Below are positions 1 to 12,200 of a stretch of DNA of 64,000 bases, one piece after another (within the stretch, counting starts at the first letter, position 1; each line of letters begins with the position of its first letter). Source of the DNA: Apostichopus japonicus (lineage: Eukaryota; Echinodermata; Holothuroidea; Aspidochirotida; Stichopodidae); the NCBI RefSeq assembly GCF_037975245.1, contig NC_092567.1, positions 4,658,214 through 4,722,213 of the forward strand, given 5' to 3'. A program made the translations under genes and the position numbers. The notes beneath the pieces are model-generated. The model had not been told where the DNA came from. It saw only the letters and a program-made list of their open reading frames with translations, and searched no databases.

Positions 1-560
1 TGGAGAGTTGGAGAGGGTGGGGATGGAGTAAGATGGAGGAGTTTAAGGGAGGGGGTTGGGGAGTTGGAGAGGGTGGGGATGGAGTAAGATGGAGGAGTTT
101 AAGGGAGGGGGTTGGAGAGTTGGAGAGGGTGGGGGATGGAGGGGTGTGAGGGAGATGGAGGGGGCTAGAGAGGGTGGGGATGGAGTAAGATGGAGGAGTT
201 TGAGGGAGGGGGTTTGGGAGTTGGAGAGGGTGGGGGATGGAGGAATGTGAGGGAGATGAAGCGGGTTGGAGAGTTGGAGCGGGTGGGGATGGAGTAAGAT
301 GGAGGAGTTTGAGGGAGGGGGTTGGGGAGATGGAGAGGGTGGGGGATGGAGGGGTGTGAGGGAGATGGAGCGGGTTGGGGAGTTGGAAAGGGTGGGGATG
401 GAGTAAGATGGAGGAGTTTGAGAGATATGGAGGGGCTGGGGAGATAGAGGGGGTTGAGGAGAAGGAAGGGGTTTGGGAGAGCAGTGGGGATGGAGGGTTT
501 TGAGGGAGATGGTGGGGGTTGGATAGATGGAGGTGGTTAGGAAGATGGAGGGGTTGATGG
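1..560. repeat. G-rich minisatellite, period about 56-60 bp
   Basis: Tandem units built from GGAGAGGGTGGGGATGGAG followed by TAAGATGGAGGAGTTT and GAGGGAGGGGGTTGG. The first two units are nearly identical and later units diverge, with some lacking the TAAGATGG block. The last clear unit is near 550. The plus strand is almost all G, A and T, so long open frames on both strands here are artefacts of the repeat. Confidence 0.9.
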
Positions 561-830
561 TTAAAAACTTTTTTTTTTCTATCTTTCCTAGCAGGGTCAG
601 TGCATTGCTCTTTACACGCAGTAGTTTAGTATTCAGGGCCGTAGTCTGCGCATGGGTAGCTGCCCTTTGAGATTTACACTGTCTCAATGAAAGTAGGCCT
701 ATGATAAATGTTCATATCATTTCTTCTGATTTAATTAGTCTGTAGTGTGCAAACTCTGAGATTCTAGGCACATATTGTAGGAATGGCGTTAAGTAACATA
801 AGGTTTACTTTAACTGCTCATCACGTATAT

Positions 831-3007
831 GGGCAGGGTCAAGGGAAATGTAACAATTGGGTTGAAATTGGAAATGTACAGAACATGGTCAAATGTGGTA
901 TGGCTAGATAGGTAAAGAGTTATATTTTACCACTGTGCTTGCAGAACAAAAATATACTAATTTAATAAAAAGTTATAGACATATATAACACATGCCAATT
1001 TGCACTTATGTTATGCCAAAAAATATTGAATTTTGTGCATATTTTTAAAACCAAATTTTTCCTAGTACAAAGATGACTTAGAAAGATTACTTAAACAGCC
1101 TAGTAGTCCTGGTCAATATTATGCATATCACAGGAATAATTCCCCTTCAATGTCTATAAATTGTCAATTAGCAGTAATTGCTAATTACCTGATTTGTCCC
1201 TCCGTTACCTGTCCCTCCGTTACCAAAAAAATACATTTTTTTAAATTTCTCAGTCATTCAATGCTGGAAAAATTTCAGAATTTGTATAAAACACTTTCAT
1301 AGGGTTAACCACTAAAGAAATGTTAAACCAAGGAGTTAGCTACTTTTATGCTAAAATTAAGAACAAGTGAAGTAGTGTCCCTCCGTTACTGGTAACGGAG
1401 GGACAATTGTTTAATGCAAGATTGTGCACAGATTCCTGCCAGTGGGAGTTTACTTGCTAAGTAGTTGTGTTCTTAAAATGGAATTCTTGACTTCCTGTTT
1501 ATGTGAGGAGAACAACAGCTTGACTAACATTAATAAATTCCTCAGAATGTGAAGTCATAAAAGTCAAGAAAAGCTACATTTGAGTTAAAAAAAAACACAA
1601 CAAAAACACTGGCTGGAAGGTACAGAGTGGAAGTTTTCATTCATACACTGCTGATTGCCAACCAGTTCAAAACTGTGAGCAATATTTCAGCTATGAGAAT
1701 CAAGGACATTTTCTTCCATTTGCAAGAGCTTCCAAAGCCACTTTCCTTCAGCAAGAGCAAACTCAAAATGTGTTGATCAGGATTAAAAATAATAGAAAAG
1801 TTTGCAGACATGTTCAAAGCATAGTTGTGATTGGAATATTGTTTTTTATTTTTATGATATTGTTGTTTTGTTTTGAGTTTATAAATAATCGCAGGAAGTT
1901 AATTCAACTATAGTTTCTAATCCACAAATATTACATTCAGGCATACTGAACCTTTCTGCAGTACAGTAGCTACAGTAGCTACTATAACTGTATTATGTTA
2001 TGTCTCAAAATGTTTTTGTATTATTATTGTTGTTAGTTGTTAAATTGTTATACTACCACTGCATTATTACAGTATGGTTTTATCATTAAAGTTAGAAGTT
2101 ACCTCAGCATTTCACTTTTAAGCCCAGTATCAATTACTGCACCAAGTGGTTTCTGCAAAGTACTAGTAGTATTTGGAAGACAAAATGTGACTTATACTAC
2201 TGTAATGAAATTTCCTTTCTGCACATGGTACAGTACAGTACCTGTGAACTGTCTACTGTAAATATGTGATTTACTGACTTGTTTTGAAGTGCACTGGCCA
2301 CCAGCCCCCCCCCCCCCCCCCAACAGTTGCTAATAATGCAGTTGGAGAGTGCTAACTGATGAAGAGTGGTCTGTTTAAACTTGTTCTTTTAATCAATTTC
2401 TTACTATTTTTTCTTACATTTTTATTAACCACTAAAATTGCTAATGTTTTGGTGAACATAGCTGTTGGTTTAATGTTCTTATCCTTGTTTCCCTAAGTAA
2501 TATAACTTTTAGTCCAACAGCAATAAAAATATTGAATCTAAGCAGCAAAAACAGGCAAAAGGCTACACTAAACAACACTGAACATTTTGTGTCCCTCCCT
2601 TACCATCGGAATTGTCCCTCCGTTACTGTACGAAATCAGCTGTAGATTTGAAAATTCATGCCTGTTCATCTAATTTTTCTTTGGTGTATGTGAAGCAATG
2701 TACCAGCCAACACCTGATATAAGTTACATGGTCAGTGCAACTTAAGAACAGTGGATTTGACATCTTCCAAAAAAAGTGTGAAAACACGTGTTCATTTGGT
2801 GTCCCTCCGTTACCACGATGTTTATCATGCCATATTTTCCCTACAGTAACAGCCACAAGAATTAAGTTTATGGGTATGAAGCAAGTAACTACCTGTCTAG
2901 ATAACCACAAAAGAAATTGCAACATACTCCCTCAAACTAATGCAAAGAGAGACAAAATGTGTAAGGAAAACAGTCAAATGTCCCTCCGTTACCGCTTGAC
3001 CCTGCCC
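831..3007. mobile_element. Iteron-bearing GGGC-TIR element 1 (motif GTCCCTCCGTTACC)
   Basis: The ends form a perfect 13-bp inverted repeat (GGGCAGGGTCAAG at 831 and its complement ending at 3007). A 4-bp duplication ATAT flanks it (827-830 and 3008-3011). Inside, GTCCCTCCGTTACC or a near match occurs at 1196, 1211, 1377, 1391 (inverted), 2591, 2614, 2801 and 2980, clustered towards the two ends. The middle is AT-rich and shows no coding region that I recognise. The element is probably non-autonomous. The superfamily is not assigned: a 4-bp duplication is known for several groups and the GGGC end alone does not decide. Confidence 0.8.
1377..1404. repeat. Inverted iteron pair (hairpin) in element 1
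   Basis: Two copies of the element-1 motif face each other with a 2-base spacer: a 13-bp arm GTCCCTCCGTTAC, then TG, then the exact complement. This is the only inverted copy among the eight. Confidence 0.85.
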
Positions 3008-3556
3008 ATATGCACGATCTCTGATGCGACTACTGTTTCTGGTGGTTTTCAGAGGGGGGGGGGGCTGAAGCAGAGGGGGATTATAATAAAAATAAAGGTA
3101 GAGAGCTCCAAAGATTTAACCTGCATGAACAGTGTAGCAGTCTAACATGTAACTACGGTTCATAAATATACTTATTACGTATGTTTCACTGTTATCCCCT
3201 ATATTAGTGCCACAATGTTTTACTAATAATAATAATGCACCGTCCTCTACACGGTCCACTCACTCAGCTCATTCCCCCTCCCCTACCAGCAGTACTGTAG
3301 ATCCTTTTTCTGACGTGAAAAAATAAGGACACAAACCTATAACATATAATTTACACCTTATTCCCCATATGGCTTCCACTAACCATGTTTTTGCAGCGGC
3401 TAACATCATATGCCAGTACTTGTATTGTTACGCCATGCGTCAACCGATGGTGGCGCTCCGCTCAGATAGTGTCAAGACGGTCCCTTTTTGGAAATGACCA
3501 ACCCACTCAAATTTCTTGAAAAAGGGCCTGGTACCGTATATCCGCACATCAAAGCA
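3008..3556. other. Spacer between elements 1 and 2
   Basis: No coding region or RNA gene recognised. It holds a short G run (3053-3064). The stretch 3428-3475, around TGGTGGCGCTCCGCTCAGATAG, resembles 40710-40732 and is probably part of a dispersed repeat. Confidence 0.5.
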
Positions 3557-6067
3557 GGGCCAAAGCCAAAATTACCGTATTGTGGTGGGACGGAATTTGA
3601 TAGACCTTTTGAATAATACCACTTTATATGTAGCATATATGAAGGAATCAGGATATCCACACAAACAGGTCAGTCACAGACTGCAACCAGACACAAAAAA
3701 AACAGACACAAATTTGAAGATGTTGCCATGGTAACACAAATATATTGACGTGGTGGGACGGAATGATAAATCTCATGAAATCATGTACATGTAACCTTTA
3801 TGTAATTATTATCAAAAGTAGTACAATATCATAGTAATTATTAACACTGAAATGGAGGTGAACTATTCTTCTACCATTAGGAAAACAATGGCAGAAATTA
3901 TACTTCCCGCATAAGAATTGTGTTAATTTTACCGAAAGTGTGTCAATGTGGTGGGACGGAATGTGGTGGGACGGAATTTTTTTCCAATGTAAAGGCTGTT
4001 GATTAGGTACGAAAACAATAAACAATTATGTTTTCTCTCACAAGAAATTCATAAGCAACAATGAAATTTATGCTGTCCAGAGTGAAATATTAAATATGCT
4101 CGATGAGATCTTGGACATATTCCGTCGGAAAGTTATTTCGAACATATGTAATGGATGCTTTGTACACTGCTCGATTATTTGCTTTCTGGTTGGCCCTTTG
4201 CCTTTTCTTCCTACTCCACTCCCATTCTTGAAATACCTTAGCAGTCAGCACCCCATTCTCTCCTTCTTTTTCTTCCTATAATGTATGTATCTGCTAGCAG
4301 ACACATTTTGAGGCTCAGGATTTTCCATATTGATCTGTTTTGCAAAGAGAGATTAAAGGACATTCTTACCAGCGGATGCATGAAAAGGGACTGGGGTGGG
4401 GGTATAGCCCCACACATTTCTGGCTTAATTATTAAGAAGTTGGGGGACCAGGAAGCAATAGTGGTCTTCCCCCATATGCCAACGTGTGAATAGAAAGAAA
4501 GAATAAGTTGGCTTCACTATCCTGTGAATTGTGTATTACATATGCAATATGACATGAAATTGGCCTCATAATGTGCAGTTATGAACAGGCTGAATAATTG
4601 CTAGGCATAGACAGTATACACTTCCTGCACAATATATTTCAACTAGCCTACCTTGTGTTTTGGTTCACTTTTTTTGCATCGTAGGCTACAAGTTTCAAAA
4701 TCCAACTTAACATGATAGATAGCAACAGTTTAGGCAGCATACCATATTCTGTTAGGCAACAGCTTAGGCTAAAACATTAATTTGCTAGGCTAGACAACTC
4801 CAGCAAAATAGGTAATATTTCATCTAACAGGTTTGCTTCCTAGCATAAGTCCTGTAGGCTACACATTTCTACTCTCATTATATTATAAGTTTTGTTTTAA
4901 ACCTTTCCAAATAACATAGTCTGTTAGCAACAGCTTAGGCTAAATCATAATTATCACTATTAAATTGTCTGAATTGCCTATAACCATGAACTGGAGGTAA
5001 ATTAATATATTACTATTGAGAAGCAATGAATTCTTACCTTTATTCTTGCAATCTAGCTCTTCTATCTTGTATGCTTCAGTATGTGAGTACCATAACAACT
5101 TGACTTTAAAGTCAATTTCTTGTGCACGTGGATCATTGTTCATCAGCAGATGATATCAATTCAAAAGCACATGTTCTACAATGGATAGTTTAGGATAGCC
5201 AAAAGGGCCAAGAAAGAAACCTAGGGTGAACAACTAGGACTATTTCAATAGTGATTGGATTTATTTATGCATGATAAAAAACCCATTCTCAATTACCCCA
5301 AAATGTGTTGTTTTGACACATGAGGTTCAAAACTGATGTGATGTGTACAGTACTGTATGTATGGAATCTCCAGATACATAAAATTTTGAAGTATCATCAA
5401 TTAATCACATTGTTTTAAGGTTGGGTGTTCAAGGAGTCTGAATAAGTTTGTAATCTTAAGTGACAGAGGTAAATTTTGGACCAGACATGCTGTTTGAAGT
5501 TGCCTTCCATTGAAAATTCCGTCCCACCACACCTTGTTTCCGTCCCACCACGAAAATGTTGGACTATCCCCCTGTCTATCCAGGATAAAATATTTATTAT
5601 TTCTCCACTCAGAGGTGTCAGTTACATACATAGTTGATAGTTTGGAGAGTTTAAAAAAAATTATCATTTTTTTCCCCCTTGGAAATTAAAAAAATATGTT
5701 CAAAAATGTGGTGGGACGGAATTGAACACTTTCGTTTTATTTTTTTCTTCATTCAAGAACTACTATTGATACATTTTATAGTGCATAAAGTATCCTCATT
5801 AAAGGCCATTTATACTGCCAAAAACAGAAATATTCAACTTTGTTCCCATATGTAATTACCTCATTTTTCTGAAATTCCGTCCCACCACATCAGGAATGTG
5901 CTACCTGCATTTTGGAATGACCGCATTCCATTTTTATGCGAGTTATCGTAATTTTTTTTGATGATTACAGAACTTTGGTTAGTTGTTCTCATAACCATGG
6001 GTGAAATGAGCCTAAGTGGCAATGTTCAAATTCCAGGTAAAGTGATGACCATTAATGGCTTTGGCCC
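3557..6067. mobile_element. Iteron-bearing GGGC-TIR element 2 (motif GTGGTGGGACGGAATT)
   Basis: The ends form a 12-bp perfect inverted repeat, GGGCCAAAGCCA at 3557 and its complement ending at 6067. The flanking 4 bases are AGCA on both sides (3553-3556, 6068-6071). The motif GTGGTGGGACGGAATT occurs at 3582, 3750, 3948 and 3963 in plus orientation, then at 5515 (inverted), 5538 (inverted), 5708 (plus) and 5873 (inverted). Left-hand copies are therefore all direct and right-hand copies mostly inverted. The 1.5 kb between the clusters is AT-rich, with several TAGGCTA-type motifs and no recognisable gene. Confidence 0.8.
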
Positions 6068-6280
6068 AGCATCGCTATGTAACATTTGGACGATACATTT
6101 TTTCTCGATGTTCCTTAACTGCTGCTAGGAATTCTACCCAGGCTACGGCCCTGATGTTTATCTTTATTTTTATGATTTGTTGTTTCCGATGAAGTGAATG
6201 TACCTGAATACCAAATAGTGCTTTTCAAATGTATTTATAATACTATATGTGTGCATGTTGTATATGTCTGGATAACTAGA

Positions 6281-7454
6281 GGGCCCTTCTCTGGAAAATG
6301 AAACTGGCATGAAAAAATTAAAGTGTTCAGCAGGACCTAATGCTATACTTTTTGTTTTAGTGGGATTCCTCAAGTTTTCTGTTTCATATTTTTTTCATTA
6401 AAATTACAACCATAACATACTAATTTGCATAAATTTGCATTAGTGTAAGTTGTAGCCAAAATTTGTTGTTTATAACTGTATATTTGTTTCTTCTACATGA
6501 GTATCTAGAAATAATATTTCAGTTATCAACTGTCACATGGAGGCAGTTATACATGGGTTCATTTATTTCATTCCTAAAGCAGAGGTTCCTGATCTTAAAT
6601 TCTTCGTTAATAATGGGTGCTAATTAGCATAATTTTGATGTCACACACGTGACCAAAATAACACAAAAGTTTTCGTAAAAAGTAACTGACATGCCTTATG
6701 ATGTCCACACTTGATATGCAACCGTTCTTGGTACAGACTGTTAGTTCTGCAAAATATCCAGTCAAATAATTATTCCTACGATTAATTAATAGCCTCTTAT
6801 TAGTCGTCACACACGTGACCGATGGTCACGTGTGTGACATTTATCCATTGAAATGCAGAATGTCACACACGTGACCAAAAAATGTCACACACGTGACCCT
6901 CCAAGTAATGGCAGTAAAACTGTTTTAAAGTAATTCCTATGGAATATCAACATCAGTGCTGTTCTTTGGTCATTACTAGAGTCACATTTGCACTGCAAAA
7001 ATTGCATATTATGGACTGAAAATTCAGAATGTCACACACGTGACCCAACAATGTCACACACGTGACCGGATTTTTTAAGCTTATGTAGTATTATGCTAAT
7101 TTTAAGAAGTGAAATATTTAGGTGAAATGTCTTGTTAGAATGGAAACACATTAATGTAGAAACATGAGAAATTAGGGTTATCCAGCCCTGTTAGAAACTG
7201 AGGAATTTGCCAATGTTTTTCTGTGCAAAAAAGCCAGTTTCATTTCACGTCACACACGTGACCGACCTTTATATGACCTCTGCCAGCACATGAATGTTCT
7301 TACTTTGGCTAAGCTATATGGTTTTGTGAAAGAGTCCCCTAGTGCATACTTAAGTACTACAATCAACCTAACTTTCCTTACCTAAAAGTAGTTCCTTACT
7401 GGTAAAGTGCAAATCTCCCCATTTTTCGGTCACACACGTGACCGAGAATGGCCC
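6281..7454. mobile_element. Iteron-bearing GGGC-TIR element 3 (motif GTCACACACGTGACC)
   Basis: The ends match at 11 of 13 positions (GGGCCCTTCTCTG at 6281 against GGGCCATTCTCGG read inward from 7454), flanked by TAGA on both sides (6277-6280, 7455-7458). The 15-bp motif GTCACACACGTGACC is repeated exactly at 6640, 6806, 6824 (inverted), 6862, 6884, 7031, 7053, 7249 and 7429. Each copy holds the E-box palindrome CACGTG. No open reading frame of interest lies inside. Confidence 0.8.
6806..6838. repeat. Inverted iteron pair (hairpin) in element 3
   Basis: GTCACACACGTGACC is followed by GAT and then by its exact complement, giving 15-bp arms with a 3-base loop. This mirrors the inverted pair in element 1. 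Confidence 0.85.
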
Positions 7455-7458
7455 TAGA

Positions 7459-8004
7459 TAACCTTGTGTTCAAAGTTTAGATGTTTCCTTTTGGGTTTAA
7501 GTTTCAATCTGAATAATCATGATTAATGCCTTAAGTTACATCAGGAATTGAAATAGATAAGTCTTTTTAATTCAAGGCTAATCTTGTCAAATGTGACTTT
7601 TATTAAATTTATTTATGAATGACATATCAATTCAGGCACCAAAGAGAAGTTAAACCTGAAGATTTGTAGAGTCCGACCCTGGACCCTGGCGGGGATTCGC
7701 CCCTGGACCCCACCCGAAAAGGGCTTTGCTCGCCGACTCCTTCAGTTTTATTCATGTTCCCTTATTTATGCCCCCTCCCCCTCCCAACTCTCAATTTGGA
7801 GTGACGCTCCTGATCAGAGCATTTTCTATTTTAGCTTAACGCAGTTGGTTGTGTTTGTAGCTTTATCTCCTACGCCTATATACTGGTGAACTAATCACTG
7901 TCTAAGTTAATTTGTAGTAATAACTGATTAGTGAAACAATATGTTCGCAAACCTCGAGTCTGTCACATCTCAAAACAAACAAAGACACTTTAAGCAGTAT
8001 TATC
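7459..8004. other. Noncoding spacer
   Basis: AT-rich, apart from 7670-7740, which repeats GGACCC/GGGGATTCGCCCC-like blocks and looks like part of a dispersed repeat. No gene recognised. Confidence 0.4.
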
Positions 8005-8940
8005 GTAACAATCCGGTGTTACCACCCGCCACTCTATCGGTAAGTAGCGTTAGGGGGGTGGGAGTGGGGATTTAAATGCATTTGTCCACCAGGAATGTTG
8101 AAATTAGACAAGAAGTTGGTGGATTTGATATGAGAGAATAAAGCATTACATTAATATAATTAAGTGCGGAGACACGATTGAGGTGTTGGTTATGATATGT
8201 AATATTTCATAACTTGGTCTGAACATGACACAGGGGTACACAATGTATAAATGAGCACCTTTATCTTGATTTATCTGCCTCGATTTGTTTAATTCCTCTC
8301 ATGACTCGCGAACAGCGAGAATATAATCTTTTGACGAATATGAAGCTTGCATACGAAGAAATGCCCATATATTACTATCTCTCACCTTTTCACACCCCTC
8401 ACCCCACCCCCCCCCCTCCCCAACGTCACCCATCTCCATTTCCTACGCTCATTTAAAGAAATTAAAGATTTGAGGCCTAGGTTAGCGCTGAGGAAGTATC
8501 GTACATGAAATGTGTAGCATTCGTTCATTTTGCTATGTTCTGAGTCACTGTGTACCTACATTATTAGAACATTTAAGTCAAGAAATGCAATCGACGTGTA
8601 ATGTTTACTTGTAACGGCGATAACAATCTGAATATTATCACGCTACTCACATTATTTATTCAGCCCTCCGTCACTCGATATTTACATAACAAACAAACAG
8701 TTTACTATATTACTGATATAGTTATCTGTGGATACTTTGATCCTGTATGCATATTCTACATTAGCATCGAGCATTCACATCAAACACGAACAATTCGATA
8801 ATGAGGGGGCTTCCTAATTCTATCATGGTGCTTTCTCGAAGATAGCTGCTTAATTACAGCACAGAGTTCTCTCATTGCCAGTTCTGTTATACCAGGGAGC
8901 TCTCGCATTGAAGTTCCCTAATTATAACAGGGAGCTCCCT
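8005..8940. repeat. Duplicated segment, copy A (partner near 22865)
   Basis: Shares many anchors in the same order with 22865-23600: ACAATCCGGTGTT, AGGAATGTTGAAA, ATTAAGTGCGGAGACACGATTGAGG, CACTCGATATTTACATAACAAAC and TTATCTGTGGATACTTTGATCC. The copy ends in units of the CCAGGGAGCTC minisatellite (8880-8940), where the CACTA element inserted. No coding function recognised. Confidence 0.7.
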
Positions 8941-8941
8941 A

Positions 8942-9013
8942 CACTGCAAAAACTCCGGTGTTAAAATTTTGGATTTAGCTTGTCGGTGTTGAATTCAGTG
9001 TTAATTTGACACC
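8942..9013. repeat. Left terminus and subterminal repeats of the CACTA-like element
   Basis: Starts with CACTGCAAAAACTC, then carries GGTGTTAAAATT, GGTGTTGAATTC and GTGTTAATTTGACACC. These variants of a GGTGTTAAATT motif are probable transposase-binding sites, by analogy with plant En/Spm. Confidence 0.7.
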
Positions 9014-9231
9014 AAAGAGAATGCAATCTGACCTTAAACCTCGTTTAGGTAGAAGTTTCAGCCAATCCCTTTCCAAGTTACTCTCCTAACCGCGTAAATA
9101 CATTATGTCATAGAAACCGGGACTCCTAATTGGTCCATAGTAGTTGCAGTAATTATCATATCGATATCGTCGGCAAAGCTGATACTGCCAAAGTAGCGCA
9201 AAGCAGACAAGGTGCAAACGAAGGGGGAAAA

Positions 9232-12200
9232 ATGCTAATTGTTCGTTTATTTCGAAATGAAGCAAGGAAGGTTGTGGTGTTCAAGGAATTCAGAGATTTG
9301 ATTGAAACCGGTATGCATTCTTTTGGAGATAATCTGTGTATAGCCTATAGGTTTAAACTTTCTCGTGAAAGGATAGGCAATCTACGGAGGCAAGGGAAGG
9401 TTGCCTTTCATTACTTCATTATAGGCAGATGCCTAACAGACATACGCCTATTGCGTAACTTAGGCCTAGGCTAATTGTTGCCGAAAGCCCTGTAGCCTCT
9501 AGAGGCCCAAAGCCTAGGCCGAGTATTCGATCATTTGTAACGTTATATGTCATTGCGTAGAGCTATAGAGCTGGCAGTTTAATTACTACTTGGCCTTGAA
9601 CAGGGCTGTGTATCACAATTATATGGATCACTTTTAAATTAGAGTAATTCTTTCCATTTTACTAATACAATGTGAAATGGAGAGTGATAGTGATACCATA
9701 GACCTACTCCATACTTCCCATATAGGCTAGTCTCGAATATAATGCATGTATGATGTAGCCTAGCCCAGTTCAAATGGTCGTTGACGACTTGACCTAGCCT
9801 ATATGTTTAGTTTACGCCCCAGCTAGTTTAACTTAACTTAATTAGGCCTACAGTTCTATTGGCCACCAACAAAACTAGGCTAAGACTAGACCAAGGCCCT
9901 TAAAGTCGCCTCACACTCATCATCACACTGATTATAACGCAGGCAACATAATTTTAAGGTGGGTTCTCAATCGTTTCGTGCTGCGTTAAGCTGCTGTCGA
10001 AAGACATAATAAATAAGTTGCATTGAATCTCTTGCTGATGAGCATGTCTAATCATCTCTGTGTTCACAAATAGACTTTTTATCATTAGTACTAGTAGGCT
10101 TAAATGAAATTGTTACACTGGAAAGCCATAGGGCATCAAATTTCATGCCTAGTAGTTTGCATCCCTCAATAATCCACAAGAACATTTTATGCAGATTAAG
10201 CCTACACAAAGACCAAATATGTGATAGGCCTTAAATGGTTTCCAATATTGCCAATTGATGACAGACTGCATATCTTAGATTAAAAGAATCTATGAAAAGC
10301 TTGTTTGTTATGTTGGTTTTGGCCAACTTTGGACTGCGAAAGGAAGCGTATGTCTAGCGTACATGCTTAGAAAGGCAAAAAAGTAGATAATTTTGAAGCA
10401 CTGCCACTTCATTGCATATTCATATTGTCAATCTTGATTTCCAAAGGAAAACACGTACTGCAGGTCTAAGTGATTTCACTGTAGGCTTTTTCTGCAAGGC
10501 ATGTGTAGGGTGAATGTATTGCAGTCTACATAGAACATGGTAGTTTTATTACCAATAAATGTTGGCTAATTGCCTCGTTAGGGCAAATTCATAATAAATC
10601 GGCAGTTGGTCACCATTTAAATTACAAATTCAGACAAATGAAGCCCCAACTCTTTATCACTATGTTTCTGTTTGTATCTTGCAAACATGCAATTTGCTGA
10701 GAAAAATGACTTTGAGCATGAGTTAGACATGACCCTCCCTGTGCAGGCCAGCTTAAGGGAGTAAATTTAATGATACATGGTCAAGGGCTGTTAAATTTAA
10801 TGCGTACAGACCTATTTCAGGGCTAATTCCTAACAAGATAGACCTAATTAATATTTGCATGACTAAATCAAAAGTATGGCACTTGCTGGTTTATTCTATT
10901 TTCTTTCATATATGATACAGCAAAGAAGAAATTCAAAATTGCTGAAGATGTGATACTTGTGGATAAAGAGGATGGAGCAGAGATTGATGAAGATTCTCTT
11001 GTACCTCTCCTTGAAATGGAGCCAAACACAGCCATCATGGTGTTAAAGAGAGGTGAAAAGTGGGGTAAGTGGCAAACAAGGAAGCTACAGACAACGCAAA
11101 ATACTCTGCTGACATGAATAACCAGATGTGTTCCCGATGGGAAAATGTAGGTTATTGTGGTGGGATCTCTGACAACATTTCCTTAAGAAGGAATAAGCCT
11201 ATACCTTTTGTCACAGAGAAGATCCCAGAGGTCCCTCAAAAATGACATTTGTTGTTGTTTTCGCTTCGTTTGGTGGATAAAACCTCAGACTGGCTCTTTG
11301 ATCCCCAGCATTTCAAATTGGGAATTTTGTTCAGTTTTCATACCACATTGTGAGTAGTGTGTAAGCATAGTTTATACAGTGGCAGTCACGATCATATGGT
11401 CAAGATAACAAGGGTTGAACGTTGAATTTTGACTACAGTTCATTAGCGTTGTATTGTTTTTTCCATAATTTAGGCGATTCCCACACGTAAAACATAGAAG
11501 ATTTAAAGATATGTCTCATGTAGTGAGGGTATATATGCAAGTACAGCAACACAGATAAGGCTTAATTGCAACTAAGGGGTAGCAGCGCTGCGGCAGTTTT
11601 AATGTCTGGCTCTTATGACTAGTTCTGTGAAGTTTTGAAATCAATGTGTTACATTACTTGCCATTTTTTGTGTGGTTGTAGGATTGATTACTGATTAACC
11701 AATTGAAAAATTTGACCGATTATCAGTTCATGGATTGTTCGAAAATGCACATTCCTATTCATTACAAGAAATGTGTGCACCTATCTCTAGCTATGTGCTA
11801 AACATCAGATTTTCTTTCCTTTAGTATCTCCAGCAGCTGCAAGGGTTAAAATAGACAGCAATTCAGATACTGATGTAATTTCTGAGGAAGATGATACTCA
11901 AGATCATGTTAATCTTCCCTCCACCAGTTCTGCACCTCCCATGAAAAGATTTAGGGAAACAGAAGCAACAACAGATGAGGCAGCTGAGGTAATCACATTT
12001 AAACATTTCTTTTAATGTTAAGGGCTTACCATTCAAAGGAAACCTGCACGCTGGCAAAACATTTGCTCCAATTAGCAAGTTTTGGCATCCTCCTTAGCAT
12101 GTAACAATCTTTGTGAAAATGTATTGTAATTATTGATAATGCTTGAATCCACATTGCTCCCAAAGACTTTGGATATAGCATGAAACAACTCAAGAAGCAG

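Noticed and set aside
43-687. 214-codon open frame on the minus strand, rich in Pro, Ser and Leu
   Set aside because: It is the complement of the G-rich minisatellite; the protein repeats with the DNA unit and has no independent support.
831-7454. CRISPR-like arrangement of exact short repeats
   Set aside because: Spacing is irregular, both orientations occur, no cas genes are present and the context is eukaryotic; the repeats stay inside TIR-bounded elements.
831-7454. Assignment of the GGGC elements to PIF/Harbinger because of GGGCC ends
   Set aside because: Harbinger makes 3-bp duplications (often TAA/TTA). Here 4 bases match exactly, and AGCA and TAGA do not fit.
7941-8039. Possible first exon (MFANLESVTSQ...) ending at a good GTAAGT donor
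   Set aside because: It lies outside the transposon, no partner exon was found, and the duplicated copy near 22865 does not preserve it.
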